Assembly: GCA_016717725.1 (NCBI GenBank)
Contig: JADKFA010000011.1
Coordinates: 1 to 64,000 of the forward strand
DNA from: Bacteroidota bacterium
GTDB lineage: Bacteria > Bacteroidota > Bacteroidia > AKYH767-A > OLB10
DNA: 64,000 nucleotides
Direction: 5' to 3'
Made by a program: the position numbers and the translations under genes. Shown piece after piece: positions 1-7,437 of the stretch. Below the pieces are notes generated by a model. The model did no database searches and was not told the origin of the DNA. It saw only the letters and a list, made by a program, of their open reading frames with translations. How positions within the stretch are numbered: the stretch's first letter is position 1; each line of letters begins with the position of its first letter.

Positions 1-12
1 ATGTTGTAAACA

Positions 13-168
13 GTTACCGTAAGAAGCAGGGCGCGTCTTTTTGCGCCAAAGGTTTGAGGCCTATGCAGAGATTATGACACCCTGCTTCTTTAAATGAGAA
101 CTCTAAATAGAAAAGTCAGGTTCAGGACCTATTATCAAGGACATAGAGAGTGCATCCTTTACGGTAAC
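13..168 (+). ncRNA. Candidate IS110 bridge-RNA-type leader (nested inverted repeats)
   Basis: Three nested or serial pairings are visible directly upstream of the transposase. GTTACCGTAA (13-22) is a perfect reverse complement of TTACGGTAAC (159-168). AAGAAGCAGGG (21-31) pairs perfectly with CCCTGCTTCTT (80-90). GGCGC (30-34) pairs with GCGCC (43-47), and AGGT/ACCT (118-121/127-130) could close a small loop. IS110-group elements are known to encode a structured bridge RNA in the non-coding end next to the transposase. Position and folding fit that role. Which loops would bind target and donor is not determined, and the outer pair could instead be a DNA-level repeat. Confidence 0.45.
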
Positions 169-184
169 ACTAAACTTAATTAGT

Positions 185-1161
185 ATGAAACAAATGTACT
201 ACATCGGAGTGGACGTTTCCAAGGGAAAAGTCGACATTGCTGTTTTAAATGCTACTAAAGAAGTGGTATTGGAGCAGATCATTAAAAATGAAGTAAAAGC
301 ACTGAATCGTTTTTTCAGAGTGCTCTTTCGAAAACTAAAGATTGAGAAGAAAGATATCTTAGTCTGTTGTGAAACCACCGGAATTTACAATCATCCTTTT
401 GGAGGTGAGTTGCACACAAATGGACATCTTTTTAAGGGTAGAGAATGCGTTGAAAATAAAGAAGGCAGCCTCCGATCTAAGAGGGAAAAGTGACAGAAAG
501 GATGCATGTCGAATTGCTGAATACGCTATTCGTTATGAAGATAGAAAATATCGTTTTGTGCCCCAGGATGAAGTAACTCAAAAGCTTAACGACTTACTAA
601 AAGTACGGGATACACTCATCTCTCAAAGGGTCGGAATAGAGAATCAGTTGACCGAAAGCAAAGCAATGTATCCAGAAAGATAAAACCTTTTCAGCATGCT
701 TTAAAGCAACACTAAAAACAATATTAGCAGAAATTGCCAAAGTAGAAAAGCAAATCGATGAGTTAACAAAGAAGGATCCTGAGGTGAAGAAGAATATTGA
801 ATTGCTAACTTCTATCCCAGGAATAGGCAAACAAAATGCATTACAGTTTATTCTTCATACGAATAACTTCAAAAATTTTGAGAGTGCAAATCACTTAGCC
901 TGCTACTCGGGAGTCGTGCCCTTTCCAAATCAATCTGGAATAAGCATTAAAAAAGATCGTGTTTCTAAACTAGCAAATCAGAAATTAAAGAAACTGTTGC
1001 ATATGGCAGCTATGTCATGCATTAGAGCTCACGGAGAACTTAAAGAATATTTTATCAGAAAAGTAAAAGAAGGCAAAAATAAAATGCTTGTAATTAATGC
1101 AATACGAAATAAATTGGTGCATCGAATGTTCGCTATTGTGAGAAAAATTAACGGTTCTTAG
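185..1161 (+). pseudogene. IS110-family transposase, two frameshifts
   Basis: Three consecutive reading frames together give one transposase of about 325 residues. The first frame starts YYIGVDVSKGKVDIAVLN (first catalytic Asp of the DEDD RuvC-like domain) and reaches CCETTGIYNHP with the Glu. The second carries SDRKDACRIAEYA with the later Asp residues. The third holds the C-terminal transposase_20 domain (SIPGIGKQNALQF, YSGVVPFPNQSG). The frame changes near 397-400, where a T4 run would restore frame as T3, and near 660-662, where AAA would restore frame as AA. Both look like one-base insertions. As written no active enzyme is made. Other genes here carry similar indels, so the break may be a sequence error. 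Confidence 0.85.
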
Positions 1162-1344
1162 TTCAGATTGATTTAGGTATTGCAAGAAAATTTGACCAAA
1201 TCAACTTGGGCTATCGTTTAAAGCTTGAAATAATAGCGAAAAAGTTAAAAGCACAAAATTGTGAATCTTTAAAATGCAGAATTGACATTCATCACTTACT
1301 TTTCGATTGATATCAATTAGGCTAAATATAAGTTTATATAATTG

Positions 1345-1398
1345 CTCGCAAAGGCGCAAAGTCGCAAAGGAGGAATTAACTATAGTTATCTTTGCGAG
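1345..1398. repeat. Inverted repeat in the IS110-trmH spacer
   Basis: The 329 bases between the transposase remnant and the methylase hold no convincing gene. CTCGCAAAG (1345-1353) is the reverse complement of CTTTGCGAG (1390-1398). Between them lie two further CGCAAAG copies and the 12-base palindrome TAACTATAGTTA (1377-1388). The CGCAAAG-rich text resembles degenerate intergenic repeats common in Bacteroidota, and related text occurs near 30770 and 31010. It could act as a terminator-like fold or be a small mobile repeat. Confidence 0.5.
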
Positions 1399-1490
1399 AC
1401 ATTTTCCTCTCCGCCTTTGGGCTTTTTTACCCTCCCATTTCATTTAATTAAACTCCTATCTACCTCCCTAAAATTTTTCATCTTTGTAGT

Positions 1491-2192
1491 GTGAAAAAAA
1501 CGCAGCCAAACGAGGTTTCTCCTGCTCTTCTTGCTTATTTACAGGGTTTTATATCGGATGATCGAAAAACTCGATTTGAAGAAATCTTGTCGGATAGGAC
1601 GCGTCACATTACCTGTGTTTTAGAAAATATTGTTGACGCGCATAACGCCAATGCCGTGATTCGCACCTGTGAGTGTTTTGGGATTCAAGATGTACATGTG
1701 ATCGAGAATGAAAGTCGGTTTAAACCGGCGAAGAAAGTATTGCAAGGAGCTCATAAATGGTTGAGTATTTATAAGTATAAGGAGGCTGGTTCAAAGTCGA
1801 TGGATTGTATCCAATCGCTAAAAGCAAAAGGCTATAAAATTGTTGCCACTTCCCCGCATGCAGGAAGTATTGATATACACGAACTGGATTTACATCGTCC
1901 CTTAGCTATCGTTATGGGACAAGAGAATGTTGGAATTTCTGATGTGGTGAAAGCGGAAGCCGATGTGTTTGTAAAAATTCCAATGCATGGATTTACGGAG
2001 AGCTTAAACATTTCGGTGGCTGCTGCCATTTTACTGCAGGATATTTCAAGTCGTTTGAGAAGAACGGATTCAGTAAATTGGAAATTATCGGCTGAGGAAA
2101 AAGATGAAATAAGAAGAGAATGGACGCTTAAAAATATTTATCGTAATGAATTATTGATCGAACGTTTTTATCAAGATCAGAAGAATGAGTAA
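1491..2192 (+). CDS. TrmH/SpoU-family RNA 2'-O-methyltransferase
   Basis: This 233-residue protein is an SPOUT-fold methyltransferase that should methylate a ribose 2'-OH of tRNA or rRNA using S-adenosylmethionine. The three SpoU motifs are present: DAHNANAVIRTCECFGI (around residues 48-65, with the catalytic Arg), LAIVMGQENVGIS, and IPMHGFTESLNISVAAAI, which forms the knot and cofactor pocket. The overall form resembles TrmH, which makes Gm18 in tRNA, but related 23S rRNA enzymes share the motifs, so the substrate is not settled. Translation starts at GTG 1491; CATCTTTG (1479-1486) just upstream is one base from the -7 consensus. It overlaps the next gene by 8 bases, suggesting an operon through tgt. 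Confidence 0.85.
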   Translation: MKKTQPNEVSPALLAYLQGFISDDRKTRFEEILSDRTRHITCVLENIVDAHNANAVIRTCECFGIQDVHVIENESRFKPAKKVLQGAHKWLSIYKYKEAGSKSMDCIQSLKAKGYKIVATSPHAGSIDIHELDLHRPLAIVMGQENVGISDVVKAEADVFVKIPMHGFTESLNISVAAAILLQDISSRLRRTDSVNWKLSAEEKDEIRREWTLKNIYRNELLIERFYQDQKNE

Positions 2193-2850
2193 GTACGTAA
2201 ATGTTCATACTCATTTGGAACAAAATGAAAATGTGATCAGCATAATGCATGTAAACGCTGGTGATTTTTCAGCGGAGTCAGCGCATGGATTTTATTCTGT
2301 TGGATTTCATCCTTGGTATATTCATGAAAGTATATGGAAGGACAAGATGGAAAAATTGAAAGTAGAAGTAAAGCATCCCACTGTGTTAGCTATCGGTGAA
2401 TCTGGACTCGATAAAGTTTGTGAAACACCATTTTCCTTGCAGTTAGAAGTGTTTGTCGTAATGATTGAACTTTCTGAATCCACTAAAAAGCCATTAATCA
2501 TCCACTGTGTTCGTGCGTTTCAAGAAATAATCGAATTGCATAAAAAATTTCAACCGGTGCAGCATTGGATCATTCACGGATTTAACCGAAATCAAAACAT
2601 TGCTTCTGCCCTACTCCACCAAGGAATTTTTCTTTCTTTCGGTGCAGATGTTATGAACTCTGATTCACCCGTCTTGGAAGTTCTTAAAAACATATCTTCA
2701 CATGAATTTTTCTTGGAGTCGGATACGAAAGATATTAGTATGGATGAGTTGTATTTAACAGTTGCTTCCATCCGCGAGGAAAAAGTGGAAGCAATGAAAG
2801 AATCTTTATTTAATAACTTTAAGAACGTATTTAAGTATGCAGGATCGTAA
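2185..2850 (+). CDS. TatD-family metal-dependent hydrolase
   Basis: This 221-residue protein is a TIM-barrel hydrolase of the TatD DNase group. The metal ligands can be followed in order: VNVHTHL near the N-terminus (HxH), AIGESGLD with the bridging Glu, KPLIIHCVRAF, HGF, and the late Asp in LESDTKD. Members are 3'-5' exonucleases or phosphodiesterases acting in the cytoplasm, though the physiological substrate is usually unknown. At 221 residues it is shorter than the usual 255-265; the barrel is complete but helices are trimmed, as in several Bacteroidota homologues. It starts inside the end of the methylase gene and its own end overlaps tcdA by 14 bases. Confidence 0.85.
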   Translation: MSKYVNVHTHLEQNENVISIMHVNAGDFSAESAHGFYSVGFHPWYIHESIWKDKMEKLKVEVKHPTVLAIGESGLDKVCETPFSLQLEVFVVMIELSESTKKPLIIHCVRAFQEIIELHKKFQPVQHWIIHGFNRNQNIASALLHQGIFLSFGADVMNSDSPVLEVLKNISSHEFFLESDTKDISMDELYLTVASIREEKVEAMKESLFNNFKNVFKYAGS

Positions 2851-3577
2851 GTGGCTTTCACGAACAGAATTATTAATTGGGAAATCAGCCATCGAAAGGT
2901 TAGAGCAAGCGCATGTTTTAGTCATCGGTTTAGGTGGTGTTGGATCTTTTGCAGCTGAGTTTATTGCTCGTGCAGGCGTTGGAGAAATGACCATCATTGA
3001 TGGTGATGAAGTAGATGCAAGCAATATTAATCGACAACTTCCTGCATTGGCAACTACCATTGGACAATCGAAAGCACTCTTGATGGAGGAAAGATTAAAA
3101 GCAATCAATCCATCAATAAAAATAAATTGTATTCAATCATTCCTGATGCCTGGAGTTATTGATGAATTGATGATGACTCAGCCATTTGATTATGTTGTGG
3201 AAGCTATCGATAGTATTACACCTAAAACAACTGTAATCGCATCTGCATTAAAAAATAAATTGAGAATTGTTAGCAGCATGGGTGCAGGAGGAAAAGTAGA
3301 TCCAACAAAACTACTAGTCGACGATATCGGAAATACACGCATTTGTCCATTCGCACAATATGTTCGAAAACGATTAGCTCAACTTGGAATTAGAAGTGGT
3401 GTGAAAGCAGTTTACTCTACTGAAGCTGTCATTAAGGAATCATTAATGATGACTGATGGAACACGTTTTAAAAAATCAGCTTATGGCACTATCTCCTATC
3501 TTCCTGCTACTTTTGGTGCCGCTTGTGCATCGGTAGCCATTCGGGATTTAATGGACGATGTGAAACCAAAGTTATGA
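2837..3577 (+). CDS. tcdA: tRNA threonylcarbamoyladenosine dehydratase
   Basis: This is a ThiF/E1-like protein of 246 residues. The nucleotide-binding loop VLVIGLGGVGSFAAEFIARAG, the DGDEVDASNINRQ segment and VVEAIDSITPK match the TcdA (YgdL/CsdL) subgroup, which dehydrates t6A37 of tRNA to its cyclic form with ATP. The N-terminal RTELLIGKSAIERL segment is also typical. E. coli TcdA is slightly longer (about 268). The ATG lies within the last codons of the TatD gene, so the two are probably translationally coupled. With the upstream methylase and downstream tgt it forms a run of tRNA-related genes. Assignment to TcdA rather than another E1-like protein rests on overall sequence resemblance. 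Confidence 0.85.
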   Translation: MQDRKWLSRTELLIGKSAIERLEQAHVLVIGLGGVGSFAAEFIARAGVGEMTIIDGDEVDASNINRQLPALATTIGQSKALLMEERLKAINPSIKINCIQSFLMPGVIDELMMTQPFDYVVEAIDSITPKTTVIASALKNKLRIVSSMGAGGKVDPTKLLVDDIGNTRICPFAQYVRKRLAQLGIRSGVKAVYSTEAVIKESLMMTDGTRFKKSAYGTISYLPATFGAACASVAIRDLMDDVKPKL

Positions 3578-3590
3578 AGTGAAAAGATAA

Positions 3591-4724
3591 ATGGAAAAAT
3601 TTACGCTACTCTATACCGATAATAAATCGAAAGCACGTGCTGGAGAAATTGAGACCGCACATGGTAAAATTCAAACTCCGATTTTTATGCCTGTGGGAAC
3701 AGCTGGAACAGTGAAAGGTGTTCATCAGCGAGAATTGAAAGATGATGTGAAGGCACAAATTATTTTGGGTAATACCTATCATTTGTATTTACGTCCAGGA
3801 ACAGAATTGTTGGAGAAAGCCGGCGGCTTGCATGGATTTATGAATTGGGATCGACCCATCCTCACCGATAGTGGCGGATATCAAGTTTTTTCATTGAGTG
3901 AGATCCGAAAAATTAAAGAAGAAGGTGTTCAGTTTACCTCTCATATTGATGGATCGAAGCATTTGTTTTCTCCAGAAAGAGCCATCGATATTCAACGAAG
4001 TATTGGGGGTGATATTATTATGGCTTTTGATGAATGTACCCCCTATCCCTGCGAAGAAAAGGCGGCAAAAAAATCAATGGAACTAACGCATCGTTGGTTG
4101 GAGCGCTGTTGTAAACACATGGACGCTAATTTACCACTCTATGGATACAAACAAAGCCTTTTTCCAATCGTTCAAGGGAGTACCTATCCTCATTTACGAA
4201 AACAAAGTGCAGAATTCATTAGCTCGATGGATCGAATTGGAAATGCTATTGGTGGATTGTCGGTGGGCGAACCTATTGACGAGATGTACGCACTTACCGA
4301 TTTAGTGACCGACATTTTGCCAGCGGATAAACCTCGCTATTTGATGGGCGTAGGTACTCCAGCTAATATTTTAGAGGGAATTGCTCGTGGAGTAGATATG
4401 TTTGATTGTGTGATGCCTACTCGAAATGCGCGGAATGGTATGCTCTTTACTAAAAATGGGATTATGAATATTAAAAACGAGAAGTGGAAAAACGATTTAA
4501 GTCCTTTAGAAGATGATGGGGTTGGTTATGTTGATAAAACCTATTCTAAAGCCTATTTGCGTCACTTACATATCTCCAGAGAGATGTTGGCTGCCCAAAT
4601 AGCAACTCTCCATAACCTTGGGTTCTATTTGTGGTTGGTAACGGAAGCGCGAAAGCAAATTTTAGAAGGCAACTTTATGGCTTGGAAAGATGAAATGGTT
4701 AAAAAAGTGAGCCGCCGACTTTAA
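3591..4724 (+). CDS. tgt: tRNA-guanine transglycosylase
   Basis: This 377-residue TIM-barrel enzyme exchanges guanine 34 of certain tRNAs for the queuosine precursor preQ1. Visible landmarks are ILTDSGGYQVFSLS with the catalytic region, FDECTPYPC, FPIVQGSTY, GGLSVGEP, RYLMGVGTP and the nucleophile-region CVMPTRNARNG. The usual CxCxxC zinc site before YSRAYLHHL is absent: here the text reads LSPLEDDGVGYVDKTYSKAYLRHL, so three of the four usual zinc ligands are missing and only the later His (TLHNL) remains. I recall a similar lack of cysteines in other Bacteroidota Tgt proteins, so this is probably a lineage feature. queE in this window (37.8 kb) belongs to the same pathway. Confidence 0.92.
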   Translation: MEKFTLLYTDNKSKARAGEIETAHGKIQTPIFMPVGTAGTVKGVHQRELKDDVKAQIILGNTYHLYLRPGTELLEKAGGLHGFMNWDRPILTDSGGYQVFSLSEIRKIKEEGVQFTSHIDGSKHLFSPERAIDIQRSIGGDIIMAFDECTPYPCEEKAAKKSMELTHRWLERCCKHMDANLPLYGYKQSLFPIVQGSTYPHLRKQSAEFISSMDRIGNAIGGLSVGEPIDEMYALTDLVTDILPADKPRYLMGVGTPANILEGIARGVDMFDCVMPTRNARNGMLFTKNGIMNIKNEKWKNDLSPLEDDGVGYVDKTYSKAYLRHLHISREMLAAQIATLHNLGFYLWLVTEARKQILEGNFMAWKDEMVKKVSRRL

Positions 4725-4799
4725 TAAATGAGAAGTTTAGATGAAGCTATCCGCTTATATTGATTTGATTCCAGTACAAATTACTAATCATCGAAGCCC

Positions 4800-4807
4800 T
4801 ATATTTG
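4800..4807 (+). promoter_or_regulatory. -7 box TATATTTG for the LptF/G-like gene
   Basis: TATATTTG is an exact match to the Bacteroidota -7 consensus TAnnTTTG. Only four bases separate it from the GTG start, so a transcript starting a few bases downstream would have almost no 5' leader. No good -33 TTTG is seen at the right distance. Confidence 0.5.
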
Positions 4808-4811
4808 CAAA

Positions 4812-5924
4812 GTGAAAATTAAAATCTTAGATCGTTATATCATCATAAAGTTTCTCGGAACTTTCTTTTTCGCCTTGGCGTTGATCATATCGATTGCCAT
4901 CGTTTTTGATATTAGTGAAAAGATTGATGATTTTTTGGAAAAAGACGCACCCATAAAAGCTATTGTTTTCGACTACTACCTTAATTTCATTCCTTTTTTT
5001 GCGAATTTATTTAGTCCGCTGTTTATTTTTATTTCTGTTATCTTTTTTACTTCAAAGATGGCCGGACAAACCGAAATCATTGCCATTTTGGCGAGTGGAA
5101 TTAGTTTTAAAAGATTATTGGTTCCCTATTTAGTTGCGGCATTGTTCTTGGCGGGGATCAGCTTTTATTTGAATAATTATGTACTTCCCCATTCCAATAC
5201 TTCGAGAATTGCGTTCGAAACGAAGTATATTAAGAATCCATTTGTCTATAAAAACAAGCACGTTCATCGTCAAATTGCACCCGGACAATTCATCTATTTT
5301 GAAAGTTATAATAACTTTGATAAAATCGGTTATCAGTTTTCGTACGAACGGATTGAAAATGGAAGTTTGAATTTTAAATTGCTCTCCGAAAGAATTTTTT
5401 GGGATAGTTTAAAGAATAAATGGACCATCGAAAATTATTTTACGCGTGAAATTAAGGGTATGGATGAAGTGATCATTACTGGATTTCGAATGGATACTGC
5501 CTTAGCCTTCTATCCAGGAGAATTTAATCGTCGTGATAATTTTGTGGAGACGATGGATACCCCAGAGTTAAACAAATACATTGATCAGGAAATACTTCGT
5601 GGATCGGAAGAAGTTCCGTTCTACCTCGTCGAAAAGTATCGACGATTCTCCTATCCTTTTGCTACTTTTATTTTAACAGTGATGGGCGTCTCACTCTCAA
5701 GCCGAAAAGTGAGAGGCGGAATTGGTGTGCAGATTGGTGTGGGAATTCTCTTAAGCTTTACCTATATCATGTTTATGCAGATCAGTCAAACATTTGCAAC
5801 AAACGGTAATTTACCTGCTTGGTTAGCCGTGGATTCCGAATATTTTCTTTACAATCATAGCATTTTTCCTCCTGAGAAGAGCGGCAGACTAATTAAGAAT
5901 TCAGAATTAAGAATTCAGAATTAA
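4812..5924 (+). CDS. LptF/LptG-family (YjgP/YjgQ) permease
   Basis: This 370-residue inner-membrane protein belongs to the permease half of the Lpt complex, which lifts lipopolysaccharide from the inner membrane toward the periplasmic bridge and LptD. About three hydrophobic helices lie in the first 120 residues (KFLGTFFFALALIISIAIVF first), then a periplasmic beta-rich domain, then three helices after SYPFATFILTVMGVSLSSRKVRGG. It starts at GTG 4812. The last dozen residues (LIKNSELRIQN) are encoded by a 14 bp tandem intergenic repeat that runs past the stop, so the natural C-terminus may be shorter. F and G paralogues cannot be told apart here. Confidence 0.85.
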   Translation: MKIKILDRYIIIKFLGTFFFALALIISIAIVFDISEKIDDFLEKDAPIKAIVFDYYLNFIPFFANLFSPLFIFISVIFFTSKMAGQTEIIAILASGISFKRLLVPYLVAALFLAGISFYLNNYVLPHSNTSRIAFETKYIKNPFVYKNKHVHRQIAPGQFIYFESYNNFDKIGYQFSYERIENGSLNFKLLSERIFWDSLKNKWTIENYFTREIKGMDEVIITGFRMDTALAFYPGEFNRRDNFVETMDTPELNKYIDQEILRGSEEVPFYLVEKYRRFSYPFATFILTVMGVSLSSRKVRGGIGVQIGVGILLSFTYIMFMQISQTFATNGNLPAWLAVDSEYFLYNHSIFPPEKSGRLIKNSELRIQN

Positions 5925-5946
5925 GAATGCAGAATTAAGAATTAGT
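5891..5946. repeat. 14 bp tandem repeat AATTAAGAATTCAG, four copies
   Basis: Four consecutive 14-base units start at 5891, 5905, 5919 and 5933. The third has GC instead of TC near its end and the fourth is degenerate. The first two and a half units are translated as the C-terminus of the permease; the rest lie beyond its stop codon. Text of this kind is a common intergenic repeat in Bacteroidota. Confidence 0.85.
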
Positions 5947-6010
5947 TAGAACTTGCAAATTTACAGACTTCGTATTTTATTACCTGTATCGCCGAAACGC
6001 AGAATATAAA

Positions 6011-6205
6011 CCCAAAAAGTCATTAGACTTTTTTTGCCCAACAAACTGACGATTGATTTTGAAGCAATAATTCAGATAATGTTGCAAAAACGAAAGTAAG
6101 AATTGTTTCAAAATCAATGTCAGGGTTAATCCCGACAATTCATTGATTCATCAATGAATTGTCGCCATACGGCACAATTGTCATTTCTAATGACAATTGT
6201 GGGAT
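6011..6205 (+). repeat. Four-hairpin element, copy A
   Basis: This is one of two similar elements in the window (the other at 24007-24203, same orientation). Hairpins in order: AAAAAGTC/GACTTTTT (6014-6021/6026-6033); a long stem CTGAC plus ATTGATTTTGAAGCAAT (6046-6068) against 6102-6123; a perfect 14 bp stem 6133-6146/6151-6164 with loop TTCA; and a perfect 13 bp stem 6173-6185/6189-6201 with loop TCT. The first hairpin followed by a T run could terminate transcription of the upstream permease gene. The element sits between two convergent genes. It could be a repeat of the REP or MITE kind, or a structured RNA. Confidence 0.75.
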
Positions 6206-6244
6206 AAATATATATCAAAAAATAATTTTTAATTTTTTGCCTTT

Positions 6245-6277
6245 AATTCTGATCCCGATAGCTATCGGGACTGAATT
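6245..6277. repeat. Palindrome TCCCGATAGCTATCGGGA with outer arms
   Basis: A perfect 18-base palindrome occupies 6253-6270. Further arms AATTC (6245-6249) and GAATT (6273-6277) extend it after a short mismatch. Palindromes of this exact type are recurrent between Bacteroidota genes and may act as bidirectional terminators or protein-binding repeats. Confidence 0.7.
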
Positions 6278-6336
6278 CTACAATGTTATTTAAATAAACC
6301 AGATAAGTATCTGGTTTATTTAAATAACATTGTAGA
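6277..6336. repeat. 29 bp perfect inverted repeat over the mqnE stop codon
   Basis: Bases 6277-6305 are the exact reverse complement of 6308-6336, with only AG (6306-6307) between them. On the minus strand the first arm carries the last five codons and the stop of mqnE (6320-6322); the second arm repeats them inverted outside the gene. There is no T run, so it is not a standard terminator, though such a stem could protect the mRNA end. A recent foldback duplication or a foldback assembly artefact is also possible. Confidence 0.9.
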
Positions 6337-7435
6337 GTGTATCTCGCTCCACCGGAATTCTTCCAGCTTGTGAAATTAAATCAACCAATTCTTTAGTAGA
6401 TAAAACGGGGATTTGTTCCTCTGCCCCTGCCATCGAATAAATTTTTGTGCTATCATCAATGGTGCCATCCAAATCATCTACACCAAACGATTGTGTTAAT
6501 TGTGCAGTACTCCTACCAATCATTGGCCAATAGGCTTTTAGGTGATCGAAATTATCTAAGTATATACGAGCAATCGCAAATACTTTTAGGTCTTCTTGTA
6601 ATGTGCTTTCAATAACATTATCCATATCATTATCCATGTTACGGAACTTGAGTGGAATAAAAGTTTGGAACCCTCCTGATTTGTCTTGCAAGTCACGCAA
6701 ACGTTTCATGTGATCAACTCGATGCTCCACGGTTTCAATATGTCCATAAAGCATGGTTGCGTTGCTTTTTAATCCCACTTGATGGGTAGCTTCATGAATT
6801 TCTAACCAACGGTCAGCATCACATTTGTCAGCGCAAATTTTTTCTCTTATTTCGGTAGCAAATATCTCTGCTCCACCACCTGGAATGGAACCCAATCCAT
6901 TGTCTTTTAAAAATTGCATGCCTTCCAAAGCTGTCATTTTAGCTTTACGAAACATATAGTCTAATTCAACAGCAGTAAAAGCTTTAATATGTAATTCGGG
7001 GCGATAAGCTCTGATATCAGAAAGTAATTCAGCGAAAAAATTTAAATCTAATTTAGGATGTACTCCTCCAACAATATGTACTTCGGTAATGGGAACACCA
7101 TCGTAATCCTTTACTTTGTCGAGCATTTCTTTCTTGCTCAGCTCCCATCCTTCTTCTTTGTGTTTATAGTCTTGCGAATAGGAGCAAAATTTACAGGAGA
7201 ACACACAAACATTGGTAGGCTCTATATGAAAGTTGCGATTGAAATAAGTGTTTAAACCATTTTTTTGCTCTCTTCGAAAGTTAGCTAATACACCGCAAGT
7301 GGCTACATCAACTTTATTGTACAAGTAGATTGCATCTTCATCACTGATACGTTCATTGGCTTTTACTTTTTGAGCAATCGCTTTTAATTCTGTTGAACCG
7401 TGTTGAATAATATGTTGAATGTTGGTTTGAGTCAT
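6320..7435 (-). CDS. mqnE: Aminodeoxyfutalosine synthase (radical SAM)
   Basis: This 371-residue protein is a radical SAM enzyme with the cluster motif CVFSCKFC (C77, C81, C84 counted from the ATG) after NFHIEPTNV. MqnE joins 3-[(1-carboxyvinyl)oxy]benzoate to the adenosyl radical, forming aminodeoxyfutalosine, an early step of futalosine-route menaquinone synthesis. Other family text is GVPITEVHIVGGVHP, LGSIPGGGAEIF and TFIPLKFRN. The ATG at 7435 is preferred over an in-frame TTG at 7447; it lies two bases after the stop of the upstream protease, so the two may share a transcript. Its last codons are part of a 29 bp inverted repeat. MqnC is related but the length and motifs favour MqnE. Confidence 0.93.
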   Translation of the reverse strand: MTQTNIQHIIQHGSTELKAIAQKVKANERISDEDAIYLYNKVDVATCGVLANFRREQKNGLNTYFNRNFHIEPTNVCVFSCKFCSYSQDYKHKEEGWELSKKEMLDKVKDYDGVPITEVHIVGGVHPKLDLNFFAELLSDIRAYRPELHIKAFTAVELDYMFRKAKMTALEGMQFLKDNGLGSIPGGGAEIFATEIREKICADKCDADRWLEIHEATHQVGLKSNATMLYGHIETVEHRVDHMKRLRDLQDKSGGFQTFIPLKFRNMDNDMDNVIESTLQEDLKVFAIARIYLDNFDHLKAYWPMIGRSTAQLTQSFGVDDLDGTIDDSTKIYSMAGAEEQIPVLSTKELVDLISQAGRIPVERDTLYNVI

Positions 7436-7437
7436 TG

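Larger units (their letters stand above)
1..1161 (+). mobile_element. IS110-family insertion sequence, decayed or mis-sequenced
   Basis: The interval combines a structured non-coding leader (13-168) with a broken DEDD-type transposase (185-1161), which is the layout of IS110-group elements. These elements lack terminal inverted repeats and usually make no clear target duplication, so the outer boundaries cannot be fixed from sequence. The left edge may lie at or before base 1, and the right edge is probably within tens of bases after 1161. The family is well supported by the protein; the exact ends are not. Confidence 0.7.
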
